In this document: positions 53,299 to 61,088 of the stretch, piece after piece
How positions within the stretch are numbered: the first letter of the stretch is position 1
Layout: the number at the start of each line of letters is the position of its first letter
Assembly (NCBI GenBank): GCA_002317155.1
Contig: DCIR01000055.1
Coordinates: forward strand, 7,332 to 71,331
Length of the DNA: 64,000 bases
Source: Lachnospiraceae bacterium UBA1721
GTDB taxonomy: Bacteria; Bacillota; Clostridia; Lachnospirales; Lachnospiraceae
Direction: 5' to 3'
Program-made: the position numbers and the translations under genes
The notes under the pieces: model-generated
Databases searched by the model: none
Seen by the model: only the letters and a program-made list of their open reading frames with translations
What the model was told of the DNA's origin: nothing

Positions 53299-54210
53299 AT
53301 GACACTTAACCAGTTAAGATATGTAATAGAAGTAGCAAACTCAACTTCAATGAACGAAGCGGCTAGAAATCTCTTTATTTCTCAGCCCAGCCTTTCGGCG
53401 GCAATCCACGAACTTGAAGCAGAGATAGGAATGGATATTTTTATCAGATCCAACAGAGGAATAGTTGTTACTCCTCAGGGTAAGGAATTCCTCGGATATG
53501 CTCGTCAGGTTGTAGAGCAGTATGAGCTTGTGGAGGCTCGCTATATCAGCAAGAGTGAAACAAAGAAGCGCTTTAGTGTATCAATGCAGCACTATACTTT
53601 TGCGGTAAATGCATTCATCGAGGTTGCCAAAAAGTTTGGATTGGATGATTATGATTTCTCAGTCTATGAGACCAGAACCAGCGATGTTATTCAGAATGTT
53701 AAGAATTTTAAGAGTGAAGTTGGTATTCTGTATCTGAATGATTTTAATGAGCAGGTGCTGCGTAAGATTTTTGCCGAAAATGATCTTTCCTTCCATAAGC
53801 TTTTCGATTGCCATATCTATGCATACATCACCAAAAAGCATCCGCTGGCAAATAGAGAAAAGGTAACTCTCGAGGAACTGTCTGAGTATCCTTGCCTTGC
53901 GTTTGATCAGGGCGATAACAATTCGTTCTATTTTGCAGAGGAGCTTTTCAGTACATTTGAGTATAAGAAGATTATTCATGCGAGCGATAGAGCGACTTTG
54001 TTAAATCTGTTCGTGGGTATGGATGGCTTTACTCTTTGCTCCGGTATTATCTGCGAGGATCTTAACGGTGATGAATTTACAGCAGTCAGACTCGATTGTG
54101 ATGATCTGATGACTATTGGATATATCAAGCGTAAGGGAATACCGCTTTCGAAAATAGGTGAACTTTATATTGAAGAGGTGATAAAATATAAAGAAAACGT
54201 ATTGGAGTAA
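53299..54210 (+). CDS. LysR-family transcriptional regulator
   Basis: 303 aa. N-terminal winged helix MTLNQLRYVIEVANSTSMNEAARNLFISQPSLSAAIHELEAEIGMDIFIRSNRGIVVTPQGKEFL (residues 1-65), then a two-lobe effector-binding domain. It lies right after cysK, so a sulfur- or cysteine-responsive role is plausible, but the adjacent downstream gene is trpF (2 bases between). The target is not determinable. AGGTGA precedes the ATG. Confidence 0.88.
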   Translation: MTLNQLRYVIEVANSTSMNEAARNLFISQPSLSAAIHELEAEIGMDIFIRSNRGIVVTPQGKEFLGYARQVVEQYELVEARYISKSETKKRFSVSMQHYTFAVNAFIEVAKKFGLDDYDFSVYETRTSDVIQNVKNFKSEVGILYLNDFNEQVLRKIFAENDLSFHKLFDCHIYAYITKKHPLANREKVTLEELSEYPCLAFDQGDNNSFYFAEELFSTFEYKKIIHASDRATLLNLFVGMDGFTLCSGIICEDLNGDEFTAVRLDCDDLMTIGYIKRKGIPLSKIGELYIEEVIKYKENVLE

Positions 54211-54212
54211 GT

Positions 54213-54833
54213 ATGATAAAAATCTGCGGATTAAAAACTAAAGAAGAGGCACAATGGGTTGCAGAGGCAGGAGCAGAGCTTGCCGGGTCAGTTGTGTTTT
54301 TTCCGAAGAGTAAAAGAAATATAAGTATTGAGACTGCGAAAGAGGTCATGACCGGACTGGAGGGCAAGGTTAAGCTTGCAGCGGTAACGGTAGAGCCGAG
54401 TCTGGAACAGATTAAAGAGATTGAAGCTGCAGGATTCGACTATCTTCAATATCATGGCAGGCTCGAAGCTGAAAAACTGGAGCAAATCAATATACCTGTA
54501 ATTAAGGCATTTAATGTTAAGGATGTCAGTGACATTCGGACATTTGTTGATAATGACAAAGTGGTTGGCTTCGTATTTGATGCCAATGCACCCGGAAGCG
54601 GAGTTGGATTCGATTACGGTGTGTTGGACAGTGTAAGGCCTGAAATTAAGGAAGCTGAAGCTAAGGGCAAGTTTGTGCTTTTGGCAGGAGGACTTGGACC
54701 GGACAATGTCAGAGAGGCTCTCGAACAGACAGGATTTAAGGGCGTGGATACTTCTTCGGGAGTTGAAAATGAAAGCAGTGATGGCAAAAGCCGCGAGAAA
54801 ATTTTTTCTTTCGTGAAAAATGCTCGTATATAA
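54213..54833 (+). CDS. trpF: Phosphoribosylanthranilate isomerase, isolated from other trp genes
   Basis: 206-aa TIM barrel catalysing the Amadori rearrangement in tryptophan synthesis. Seen: MIKICGLKTKEEAQWVAEAGAELAGSVVFFPKSKRNIS with catalytic Cys5, FVFDANAPGSGVGFDYGVL, LAGGLGPDNVREAL, GVDTSSGVENESSDGKSREKI with general acid Asp and the phosphate site. No other trp gene is in the window. Its start lies 2 bases after the LysR stop, with GGAG inside that stop region, so expression depends on the regulator's mRNA. Confidence 0.9.
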   Translation: MIKICGLKTKEEAQWVAEAGAELAGSVVFFPKSKRNISIETAKEVMTGLEGKVKLAAVTVEPSLEQIKEIEAAGFDYLQYHGRLEAEKLEQINIPVIKAFNVKDVSDIRTFVDNDKVVGFVFDANAPGSGVGFDYGVLDSVRPEIKEAEAKGKFVLLAGGLGPDNVREALEQTGFKGVDTSSGVENESSDGKSREKIFSFVKNARI

Positions 54834-54845
54834 AAAAGAGATATG

Positions 54846-54884
54846 ATGCGCAATCTTAAGAAAACTTAAGTTGCGCATTTTTTA
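54846..54884 (+). terminator. Terminator after trpF
   Basis: ATGCGCAA-T-CTTAAG pairs with CTTAAG-TTGCGCAT around AAAA, followed by six T. Confidence 0.93.
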
Positions 54885-55013
54885 TTCGCAATATATGTTA
54901 TATGTATAGCAAACGGTGAGTTTAAGTCGGTTATTATTGATGCTATTTTATAGTATAATAAAAACGGTATTCGAGTATGGGTACCGATATGTCGTAAATC
55001 TTAGGAGGAAACA

Positions 55014-56240
55014 ATGACTTTAGAAGCTGCAAAGACCAAATTAAATGAGTATGGACAGTCGCATGTTCTTAAGTATTATGATGAATTGAATGCTGCAGAG
55101 CAGGCAGAGCTGCTTGAGCAGATTGAAGTTACTGATATGAGTATTCTCTCGGCTGCACTTAACCCTGATGAGCTTCCCAAGAAGGGCGTGATATCACCTA
55201 TTCCTTGTATGGATCTTGATGAGATAGCAGCAAACGAAACAGAATACAGAAAAATAGGTGTTGATGCAATTAAAGCAGGTAAGGTGGCAGCAGTTCTCCT
55301 TGCAGGCGGAATGGGTACCAGACTTGGTTCTGACAATCCTAAGGGAATGTATAATGTCGGAATTACCAGAGAGCTTTATATATTTGAGTGCCTTATCAAT
55401 AATATGATGGATGTTGTCAACGAGGCGGGAGAGTATATTCATCTCTTCATCATGACCAGTGATAAGAATAACGATTCAACCATCAACTTCCTCAAGGAGA
55501 AGAATTTCTTCGGATACAAGGAAGAGTATGTTCATTTCTTTAAGCAGGAGATGGCAGCAGCTACTGATTATCAGGGTAAGATTTATCTTGAGAGTAAGAA
55601 TCATATGGCAACTTCTCCTAATGGTAACGGAGGATGGTTTATCTCACTTATGAGAGTCGGCCTTCTTGATCTTGTTCATGAGCTTGGTATTGAGTGGTTT
55701 AATATTTTTGCAGTGGATAATGTGTGCCAGAGAATTGCAGATCCTGTATTTGTAGGTGCGACTATTGCTAAAAAGTGCATGGTTGGCGCTAAGGTAGTCA
55801 GAAAGAATGCTCCTGACGAGAAGGTTGGAGTAATGTGTCTTGAGGACGGCAGACCTTCTATTGTAGAGTATTATGAGCTTACAGATGAGCTTATGAATGC
55901 TAAAACCGATAAGGGAGAGCCTGCATATAACTTTGGCGTTATCCTTAATTACCTTTTTGAAATTAATGAGCTTGAGCGTATAGTTAAGGAAGAGCTTCCT
56001 CTTCATATCGTAGAGAAGAAGATTCCTTATATTGATGAGAATGGAGAACTTGTTAAGCCTGAGAAGCCTAATGGATATAAGTTTGAAAATCTTGTGCTTG
56101 ATATGATTCATCAGATGTCAAGCTGTCTTCCCTTCGAGGTTGTTCGCGAGAGGGAGTTTGCTCCTATCAAGAATCCTACCGGTGTAGATTCAGTAGAGAG
56201 TGCAAGAGAGCTTCTTAAAAAGAATGGCGTGGTTCTTTAA
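55014..56240 (+). CDS. UDP-sugar pyrophosphorylase, UDPGP/UAP1 family
   Basis: 408-aa nucleotidyltransferase making a UDP-sugar from UTP and a sugar-1-phosphate. The eukaryote-like signature VAAVLLAGGMGTRLGSDNPKGMYNVGI is at about residues 92-118; further blocks are FIMTSDKNNDSTINFL, EWFNIFAVDNVCQRIADPVFVGA and NLVLDMIHQMSSCLPFEVVREREFAPIKNPTG. Substrate may be glucose-1-P, galactose-1-P or N-acetylglucosamine-1-P; the following galE favours the UDP-Glc/UDP-Gal branch. A TTATTA-N17-TATAAT promoter lies at 54931-54959 and AGGAGG precedes the ATG. Confidence 0.88.
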   Translation: MTLEAAKTKLNEYGQSHVLKYYDELNAAEQAELLEQIEVTDMSILSAALNPDELPKKGVISPIPCMDLDEIAANETEYRKIGVDAIKAGKVAAVLLAGGMGTRLGSDNPKGMYNVGITRELYIFECLINNMMDVVNEAGEYIHLFIMTSDKNNDSTINFLKEKNFFGYKEEYVHFFKQEMAAATDYQGKIYLESKNHMATSPNGNGGWFISLMRVGLLDLVHELGIEWFNIFAVDNVCQRIADPVFVGATIAKKCMVGAKVVRKNAPDEKVGVMCLEDGRPSIVEYYELTDELMNAKTDKGEPAYNFGVILNYLFEINELERIVKEELPLHIVEKKIPYIDENGELVKPEKPNGYKFENLVLDMIHQMSSCLPFEVVREREFAPIKNPTGVDSVESARELLKKNGVVL

Positions 56241-56309
56241 TAGTTGACCTATATTTTTAACGTATGTACGGATTATGTGAGTTATCCCAGATGAGAGGTG
56301 TTTGTATTT

Positions 56310-57329
56310 ATGAGTAAAATACTTGTTACAGGCGGCGCCGGATTTATCGGCAGCCATACAGTAGTTGAATTGCAGACTGCGGGTTATGATGTGGTTGTCC
56401 TTGATAATCTGAGCAATTCATGTGAGAAATCACTTGAAAGAGTAGAAGCTATCACAGGCAAGAAGGTTCCTTTTTATAAGGCAGATATTCTTGATCGTGA
56501 AGCACTTGAGAACGTGTTTACCAAGGAAGATATAAATGCGGTTATTCATTTTGCGGGACTTAAGGCTGTTGGCGAATCTGTGGCTAAGCCTTGGGAGTAT
56601 TATGAAAACAATATTGCAGGTACACTTACTCTTGTAGATGTAATGCGTAAGCACAATTGCAAGAATATTATCTTTTCTTCAAGTGCTACTGTTTATGGAG
56701 ATCCCGCTTTTATTCCTATTACAGAAGAGTGCCCTAAGGGACAGTGCACCAATCCTTACGGATGGACTAAGTCAATGCTTGAGCAGATTTTGTCTGATAT
56801 TCAGAAGGCTGACAATGAGTGGAATGTAATTCTGCTTCGTTACTTCAATCCTATCGGCGCGCACAAGTCAGGAACCATGGGCGAGAATCCTAATGGTATT
56901 CCTAATAATCTTATGCCTTATATCACTCAGGTTGCAGTAGGAAAGAGAGATCATCTCGGAGTATTTGGCAATGATTACGATACTCACGATGGAACCGGAG
57001 TAAGAGATTATATCCATGTAGTTGATCTGGCTATTGGACATGTTAAGGCAATCAAGAAGCTGGAAGAAAATGCCGGACTTAAGATTTATAATCTTGGTAC
57101 AGGACATGGATACAGCGTACTTGATATTGTGAAGAATTTCGAAGAAGCAAATGGTGTTAAGATACCTTATGAAATTCAGGCACGTCGTCCCGGAGATATC
57201 GCTACATGCTATTCGGATGCCACTCTTGCAAAGGAAGAGCTTGGATGGGAAGCACAGTATGGAATTAAAGAAATGTGCGAGGATTCATGGCGTTGGCAGA
57301 AGAATAATCCTAACGGTTATGAGGATTAA
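56310..57329 (+). CDS. galE: UDP-glucose 4-epimerase
   Basis: 339-aa NAD-dependent epimerase interconverting UDP-glucose and UDP-galactose. Seen: ILVTGGAGFIGSHTVVELQTAGYDVVVLDNLSNS, VIHFAGLKAVGESVAKP, FSSSATVYGDP, NPYGWTKSMLEQIL (Tyr-x3-Lys), LRYFNPIGAHKSGTMGENPNGIPNNLMPYITQVA, YIHVVDLAIGHV and ARRPGDIATCYSDATLAKEELGW. ATG 56310 is chosen: GAGAGGTG is about 10 bases upstream; a GTG at 56298 overlaps that site. Supplies galactose for the surface polysaccharide. Confidence 0.96.
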   Translation: MSKILVTGGAGFIGSHTVVELQTAGYDVVVLDNLSNSCEKSLERVEAITGKKVPFYKADILDREALENVFTKEDINAVIHFAGLKAVGESVAKPWEYYENNIAGTLTLVDVMRKHNCKNIIFSSSATVYGDPAFIPITEECPKGQCTNPYGWTKSMLEQILSDIQKADNEWNVILLRYFNPIGAHKSGTMGENPNGIPNNLMPYITQVAVGKRDHLGVFGNDYDTHDGTGVRDYIHVVDLAIGHVKAIKKLEENAGLKIYNLGTGHGYSVLDIVKNFEEANGVKIPYEIQARRPGDIATCYSDATLAKEELGWEAQYGIKEMCEDSWRWQKNNPNGYED

Positions 57330-57344
57330 TCAAAAAAATCTAAC

Positions 57345-57374
57345 AAAAAAACCTAATGAAATCAATTCATTAGG
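57345..57374 (-). terminator. Terminator for the minus-strand hypothetical gene
   Basis: CCTAATGAA and TTCATTAGG with a 5-base loop; read on the minus strand the hairpin is followed by seven T. On the + strand it follows galE but has an A-run before it and no T-run after it. Confidence 0.85.
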
Positions 57375-57408
57375 CAGATATATATAATGTATCAATATGA
57401 AATCGGAA

Positions 57409-57672
57409 TTAGTCCTCTTCGATTATTTGGAATTCCAGGTAGTCGAAGGGGATTTCTTCTATAAATGAGTCTTTGTAAAATTTTACCTTGCCGGATCTCT
57501 TAAAATCTTTGACATTTCTGTCGAGCCATACCGGCTGAGCCAGATCCATCTCCTGGCATACCTGAGCGAGAGCATTGAAAACCTTATGGGTTCTGGTGTC
57601 GTTGGTTTCATCTACGATGAGACTATCCTTAAGCATATGAGTGTCCTTAAACTGTCTTGCCCAGATTCGCAT
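57409..57672 (-). CDS. Small conserved-looking hypothetical protein, 87 aa
   Basis: Not recognised by family name. Soluble 87-aa protein MRIWARQFKDTHMLKDSL, then THKVFNALAQVCQEMDLAQPVWLDRNVKDFKRSGKVKFYKDSFIEE and an acidic end (EFQIIEED). GGAGGAT-type ribosome binding site lies before its ATG and its own terminator follows. The W-x-R N-terminus and Q-P-V-W-L-D-R-N motif look constrained, which suggests a conserved family in related Lachnospiraceae. Confidence 0.7.
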   Translation of the reverse strand: MRIWARQFKDTHMLKDSLIVDETNDTRTHKVFNALAQVCQEMDLAQPVWLDRNVKDFKRSGKVKFYKDSFIEEIPFDYLEFQIIEED

Positions 57673-57751
57673 TCAATCCTCCGAAAAAATACACAAAAAA
57701 TTAGTTAAAACAATGAAGTTTTTGTTAAAAGTGTTCACAAAGCCAAAACTA

Positions 57752-57760
57752 TGCTATAAT
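57752..57760 (+). promoter_or_regulatory. Extended -10 promoter of the alarmone synthetase gene
   Basis: TGCTATAAT with a weak TGTTCA 17 bases upstream. It gives a leader of about 115 bases. Confidence 0.6.
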
Positions 57761-57852
57761 GATTATATCTAAAAGAGGCGAAGTTTCAATAGACTCGTGA
57801 ATACATATCAGTTATTTGGGATTATATAGGACTACAGTTTCGGAAAGGGAAT

Positions 57853-57870
57853 TCCGCCGGGGGGCGGAGG
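57853..57870 (+). promoter_or_regulatory. GC-rich hairpin overlapping the ribosome binding site of the alarmone synthetase
   Basis: TCCGCC pairs with GGCGGA around a G-rich loop and its right arm contains part of the GGAGG ribosome binding site (57866-57870). Pairing would reduce ribosome access. Confidence 0.5.
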
Positions 57871-57882
57871 TTATATATTTAG

Positions 57883-58557
57883 ATGGAATGGATTAATGAT
57901 GAAGATGATGGCATTGAGACATGGCAGGAAGTTAACCTGCTGTATAATGCCGCATTAAAACAAATGGAAACCAAGATGGAAATCCTCAATGAGGAGTTCC
58001 GGCATGTTCACAGGTACAACCCTATCGAGCATGTTAAGGCTCGAATGAAGAGCCCTGAGAGTATTGTAAAAAAGCTTAAGAGAAAAGGCCTTGATTCTAC
58101 GATAGAAAACATGGTTAACCATGTTGATGATATTGCCGGTATCAGAATTATATGTTCATTTACCTCCGATATATACAGAATAGCGGATATGATTGAACAC
58201 CAGAAAGATATTAATGTTTTGACTGTTAAGGATTATATTACTTTCCCTAAGGTGAGTGGCTACAAGAGCTATCATATGATTGTCACTGTCCCGGTATATC
58301 TCTCTAACAGAAAAGTAGATACCAAGGTTGAGATACAGATCAGAACAGTTGCTATGGATTTCTGGGCTAGTCTGGAGCACAAGATTAACTATAAGTTTGA
58401 AGGAGAGGCTCCGGCGCATATCAGTGCAGAACTTGTGGAATGCGCACGCATGGTAGCTGATCTGGATGATAAGATGCTTAAGCTTAATGATGAAATTATG
58501 GAGCTTGAGAAAATAAGAGAGAATGAAGCCAGGGCATCGGCATCAGCGCAGAGCTGA
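57883..58557 (+). CDS. Small alarmone synthetase, RelA/SpoT nucleotidyltransferase family (RelQ/RelP-like)
   Basis: 224-aa single-domain (p)ppGpp synthetase lacking the hydrolase and TGS/ACT domains of long Rel. Seen: RYNPIEHVKARMKSPESIVKKLKRKG, DIAGIRIICSFTSDIYRIADMI, VSGYKSYHMIVTVPVYL, KVDTKVEIQIRTVAMDFWASLEHKINYKF (catalytic Glu-x-Gln-x-Arg-T block) and a C-terminal helix pair. Makes ppGpp from GDP/GTP and ATP under stress. The start ATG is 12 bases from GGAGG, a long spacing, behind a GC-rich hairpin. Confidence 0.92.
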   Translation: MEWINDEDDGIETWQEVNLLYNAALKQMETKMEILNEEFRHVHRYNPIEHVKARMKSPESIVKKLKRKGLDSTIENMVNHVDDIAGIRIICSFTSDIYRIADMIEHQKDINVLTVKDYITFPKVSGYKSYHMIVTVPVYLSNRKVDTKVEIQIRTVAMDFWASLEHKINYKFEGEAPAHISAELVECARMVADLDDKMLKLNDEIMELEKIRENEARASASAQS

Positions 58558-58600
58558 TAAAAATAATGTCTGTTAATAATGTGTTGGGGAATACATTTAT

Positions 58601-58634
58601 AAAAGCGACCTCTTTTGAGGCCGCTTTTATTATG
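58601..58634 (+). terminator. Terminator after the alarmone synthetase
   Basis: AAAAGCG-A-CCTC and GAGG-C-CGCTTTT with a TTTT loop, followed by ATTAT. Confidence 0.88.
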
Positions 58635-58997
58635 TAATAGTAGTTATGCAATAGTTATTTTGTAATAGGAATTTCCCGTATTTACTAATATACCCGTTTA
58701 AATGAGGAGTGCCCAGACACTTTGCAGCATCTGGGCGATTATGAAAAAATGATCGAATTAACAATGTTCTCTGTTCTTTACAAGAAATACTATATCATCT
58801 AAAAATGAATAAAATGTGAACATAATGTTAATATGTGGTTAATATTACCTATGACAGCGAAAAAATGGACTCAAAATTGTGCATAATGCACAAAAGATAT
58901 ATATTGATGTGATTTGGTTGCCTGCCCTACGCAAAAATGATAAAATCGATATAGTGCCTTATTGTGCGTTTTTGCCTATGTTGATAGGAGGATACAG
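58635..58997 (+). promoter_or_regulatory. Long intergenic region: hairpin, palindrome and promoter of the repeat-protein gene
   Basis: Contains (i) a GCCCAGA/TCTGGGC hairpin (58711-58736, no T-run); (ii) a 17-bp palindrome TTGTGCATAATGCACAA (58877-58893); (iii) a promoter TTGCCT-N17-TAAAAT (58918-58946). The palindrome is 25 bp upstream of the -35 box, a fitting place for an activator or repressor. The remainder is AT-rich with no gene seen. Confidence 0.6.
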
Positions 58998-60434
58998 ATG
59001 GATACATTAATGGATAGCCTTGCGCAGAGACTCAGCGCTCAGGAAATGATAATCAGAGCGAATGGAGAGGCTGAGAATGAGCAGATGATGCTGCTCAAAG
59101 CGCAGGTAAATGAATATAGAGACTGCCTTGATCGCCTTCAGAAGGTTTGTAATGAGATAGGCAGCATAGAAGAGAATATTAATGCTTTGGCGCTTCCCGA
59201 GAATCTCGGACTGTCAGAGCGTGACATGAATAATATTAAGGAGCAGCTGGATGAACTTTCTCTGAATACGGGTATTCAGATTGAGGATTACACCAAGGCT
59301 ACAAATGAGAGAATTGGTGCATATTCTACTGCGACCAATGAGAAGCTGGATGCTTTTTCAAGCTCAACTAATGCCAGACTTGATGCTTTCTCTAGTACTA
59401 CCAGTGAAAAACTCACTACAGCAAATGAACAGCTGATAACCGCTAATGCGCGTTTGAGTGAGCTTTCTGATAATACCAGCACTATGCTCAGTGATCTCGC
59501 AGATAATACCAATGCCAAGCTCAGTGATCTGGCGGATAATACAACTGCTAAGCTCAATGACTTGGCTGATAATACCAGCGCAAAACTTGATGAGCTCTCA
59601 GAGACTACCAATACAGGTCTTAATGCATTGTCAGAGACTACCAGTGCCAAGCTGTCAGAACTCTCAGAGTCAACCAATGCGGGATTTTCGGAACTTTCAG
59701 AGTCTACAAATGCTAAATTCGATGCGCTGTCAGCAGAAACAAATGCACAGCTGGAAGCTTTGTCAGAATCGACGAATGCGAAGCTGGAGGCTTTATCTGA
59801 ATCGACCAATGCGCAGCTTGAAGCACTTTCAGAGTCTACTAATGCGCAGCTTGAAGCACTTTCAGAGTCTACTAACGCGCAGCTCGAACATATGTCAGAG
59901 AACACAAGCGCACAGCTTGCTGCATTTTCTGAGTCTACAAATGTAAAGCTTACAGAGATGGCGGAGAATAACAATACACGCCTTTCTGAGATAATCAGTA
60001 ACACTAATGCACAGCTTGCAGAGTTTTCAAATAATACCAATGCACAGCTGGTTAATTTTGCAGAGACTACCGGTAAGCAGCTTGCAGATCTTGCCAACAG
60101 TACCAACGCAAAAATAGCTGAGTTGGCGAGCAGTACCAATGAGCAACTTGCGGTATTTTCAGATTCCAATACTGAACAGCTTAAGATTTTGCAGGATGAT
60201 CTTCTTGAAAAGGTTCCCACAGAGGACAATATTCATAAGGAAGGTGTGCGTCTTTACAAAAATATCCAGGCATCAGTTAAGGATGAACTTTCACCGCTCG
60301 AGGGCAAAATTGCAGAGAGTACAAAGCAAATCGAGAATTCATTCAAGAGTGTTAAGATTTATTGCATAGTAGCGGCAATCATGTCTGCTATTTCAGTGGT
60401 ATTTTCATTAATGAGCATGCTGGGTGTATTTTAG
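58998..60434 (+). CDS. Hendecad-repeat coiled-coil protein with C-terminal membrane helix
   Basis: 478 aa. Residues 1-100 are helical (MDTLMDSLAQRLSAQEMIIRANGE). About residues 101-400 consist of around 27 repeats of 11 residues with consensus STNAQLEALSE; 11-residue periodicity gives a right-handed or straight coiled coil. Then KILQDDLLEKVPTEDN, another helical stretch, and a C-terminal transmembrane helix (KIYCIVAAIMSAISVVFSLMSMLGVF). No signal peptide, so the rod probably faces the cytoplasm from a tail anchor, though a type II export topology cannot be excluded. I recognise no named family; it could be a structural, cell-shape or tethering protein. AGGAGG six bases before ATG 58998 sets the start. 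Confidence 0.75.
   Translation: MDTLMDSLAQRLSAQEMIIRANGEAENEQMMLLKAQVNEYRDCLDRLQKVCNEIGSIEENINALALPENLGLSERDMNNIKEQLDELSLNTGIQIEDYTKATNERIGAYSTATNEKLDAFSSSTNARLDAFSSTTSEKLTTANEQLITANARLSELSDNTSTMLSDLADNTNAKLSDLADNTTAKLNDLADNTSAKLDELSETTNTGLNALSETTSAKLSELSESTNAGFSELSESTNAKFDALSAETNAQLEALSESTNAKLEALSESTNAQLEALSESTNAQLEALSESTNAQLEHMSENTSAQLAAFSESTNVKLTEMAENNNTRLSEIISNTNAQLAEFSNNTNAQLVNFAETTGKQLADLANSTNAKIAELASSTNEQLAVFSDSNTEQLKILQDDLLEKVPTEDNIHKEGVRLYKNIQASVKDELSPLEGKIAESTKQIENSFKSVKIYCIVAAIMSAISVVFSLMSMLGVF
59298..60200 (+). repeat. 33-bp tandem repeat array inside the coiled-coil gene
   Basis: About 27 units of 33 bases. Units near 59798-59897 are almost identical, while outer units are diverged, so the centre of the array looks recently expanded. 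One irregular spot near residues 133-157 breaks the 11-residue phase. Confidence 0.88.
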
Positions 60435-60444
60435 GCGGTGACTT

Positions 60445-61008
60445 ATGAGTAAGGAATTATGGAGAGCCGGCAATATGCTTTATCCGCTTCCTGCGGTTAT
60501 GGTATCGGTTGCCGACAGTAACGGAAAGCCTAATATAATAACAATAGCCTGGGTGGGAACTGTTTGTTCTAATCCACCGATGGTATCGATTTCAGTCAGA
60601 CCTGAAAGGTATTCATATAATATTATTAAGGAAACCGGAGAGTTTGTTATCAATCTGACCACTAAGGAGCTTGCTTATGCTACGGATTACTGTGGCGTAA
60701 AAAGTGGAAGAGATGTTGATAAGTTTGCAGCGATGAAGCTCACTCCTTCAAAGGCAGAGTTTGTCAAGGCACCGCTTATCGAGGAAAGCCCGGTTAATAT
60801 TGAGTGCCGTGTGACGCAGGTCATCCCGCTCGGAAGCCATGATATGTTTATCGCAGAGGTTTTGGCGGTACATGCCGATGAGAAGTATAAGGATGAGAAG
60901 GGTAAGTTCTGTCTTGAAAAAGCGGATCCCATCATCTATTCACATGGTGAATATCTTACCTGTGGCGAAAAAATCGGAACCTTCGGATACAGTGTTAAGA
61001 AGAAGTGA
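60445..61008 (+). CDS. Flavin reductase-like, FMN-binding protein
   Basis: 187-aa protein of the flavoredoxin/flavin reductase family (split beta-barrel). Seen: YPLPAVMVSVADSNGKPNIITIAWVGTVCSNPPMVSISVRPERYSYNIIKETGEFVINL, a DYCGVKSGRDVDKF segment and a C-terminal IYSHGEYLTCGEKIGTFGYS. May reduce flavins with NAD(P)H or act in electron transfer. GGCGG before the ATG and only 10 bases from the coiled-coil gene, so cotranscribed. Confidence 0.88.
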   Translation: MSKELWRAGNMLYPLPAVMVSVADSNGKPNIITIAWVGTVCSNPPMVSISVRPERYSYNIIKETGEFVINLTTKELAYATDYCGVKSGRDVDKFAAMKLTPSKAEFVKAPLIEESPVNIECRVTQVIPLGSHDMFIAEVLAVHADEKYKDEKGKFCLEKADPIIYSHGEYLTCGEKIGTFGYSVKKK

Positions 61009-61088
61009 TTATAGCAGTAAAAAGAAATACAAAAGTACTAAGCAAATATTAGTACGAAAAGTAATACAGATTTGAGTCAGTAACAGTT

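Noticed and set aside
59288..60229. Long open frame on the minus strand inside the repeat gene
   Set aside because: It is a shadow of the 33-bp repeat, low complexity (Ser/Ala/Leu/Val) and has no ribosome binding site.
58998..60434. Methyl-accepting chemotaxis or phage tail-fibre protein
   Set aside because: The 11-residue repeat, lack of HAMP or signalling hairpin motif, lack of signal peptide and single C-terminal helix do not fit either.
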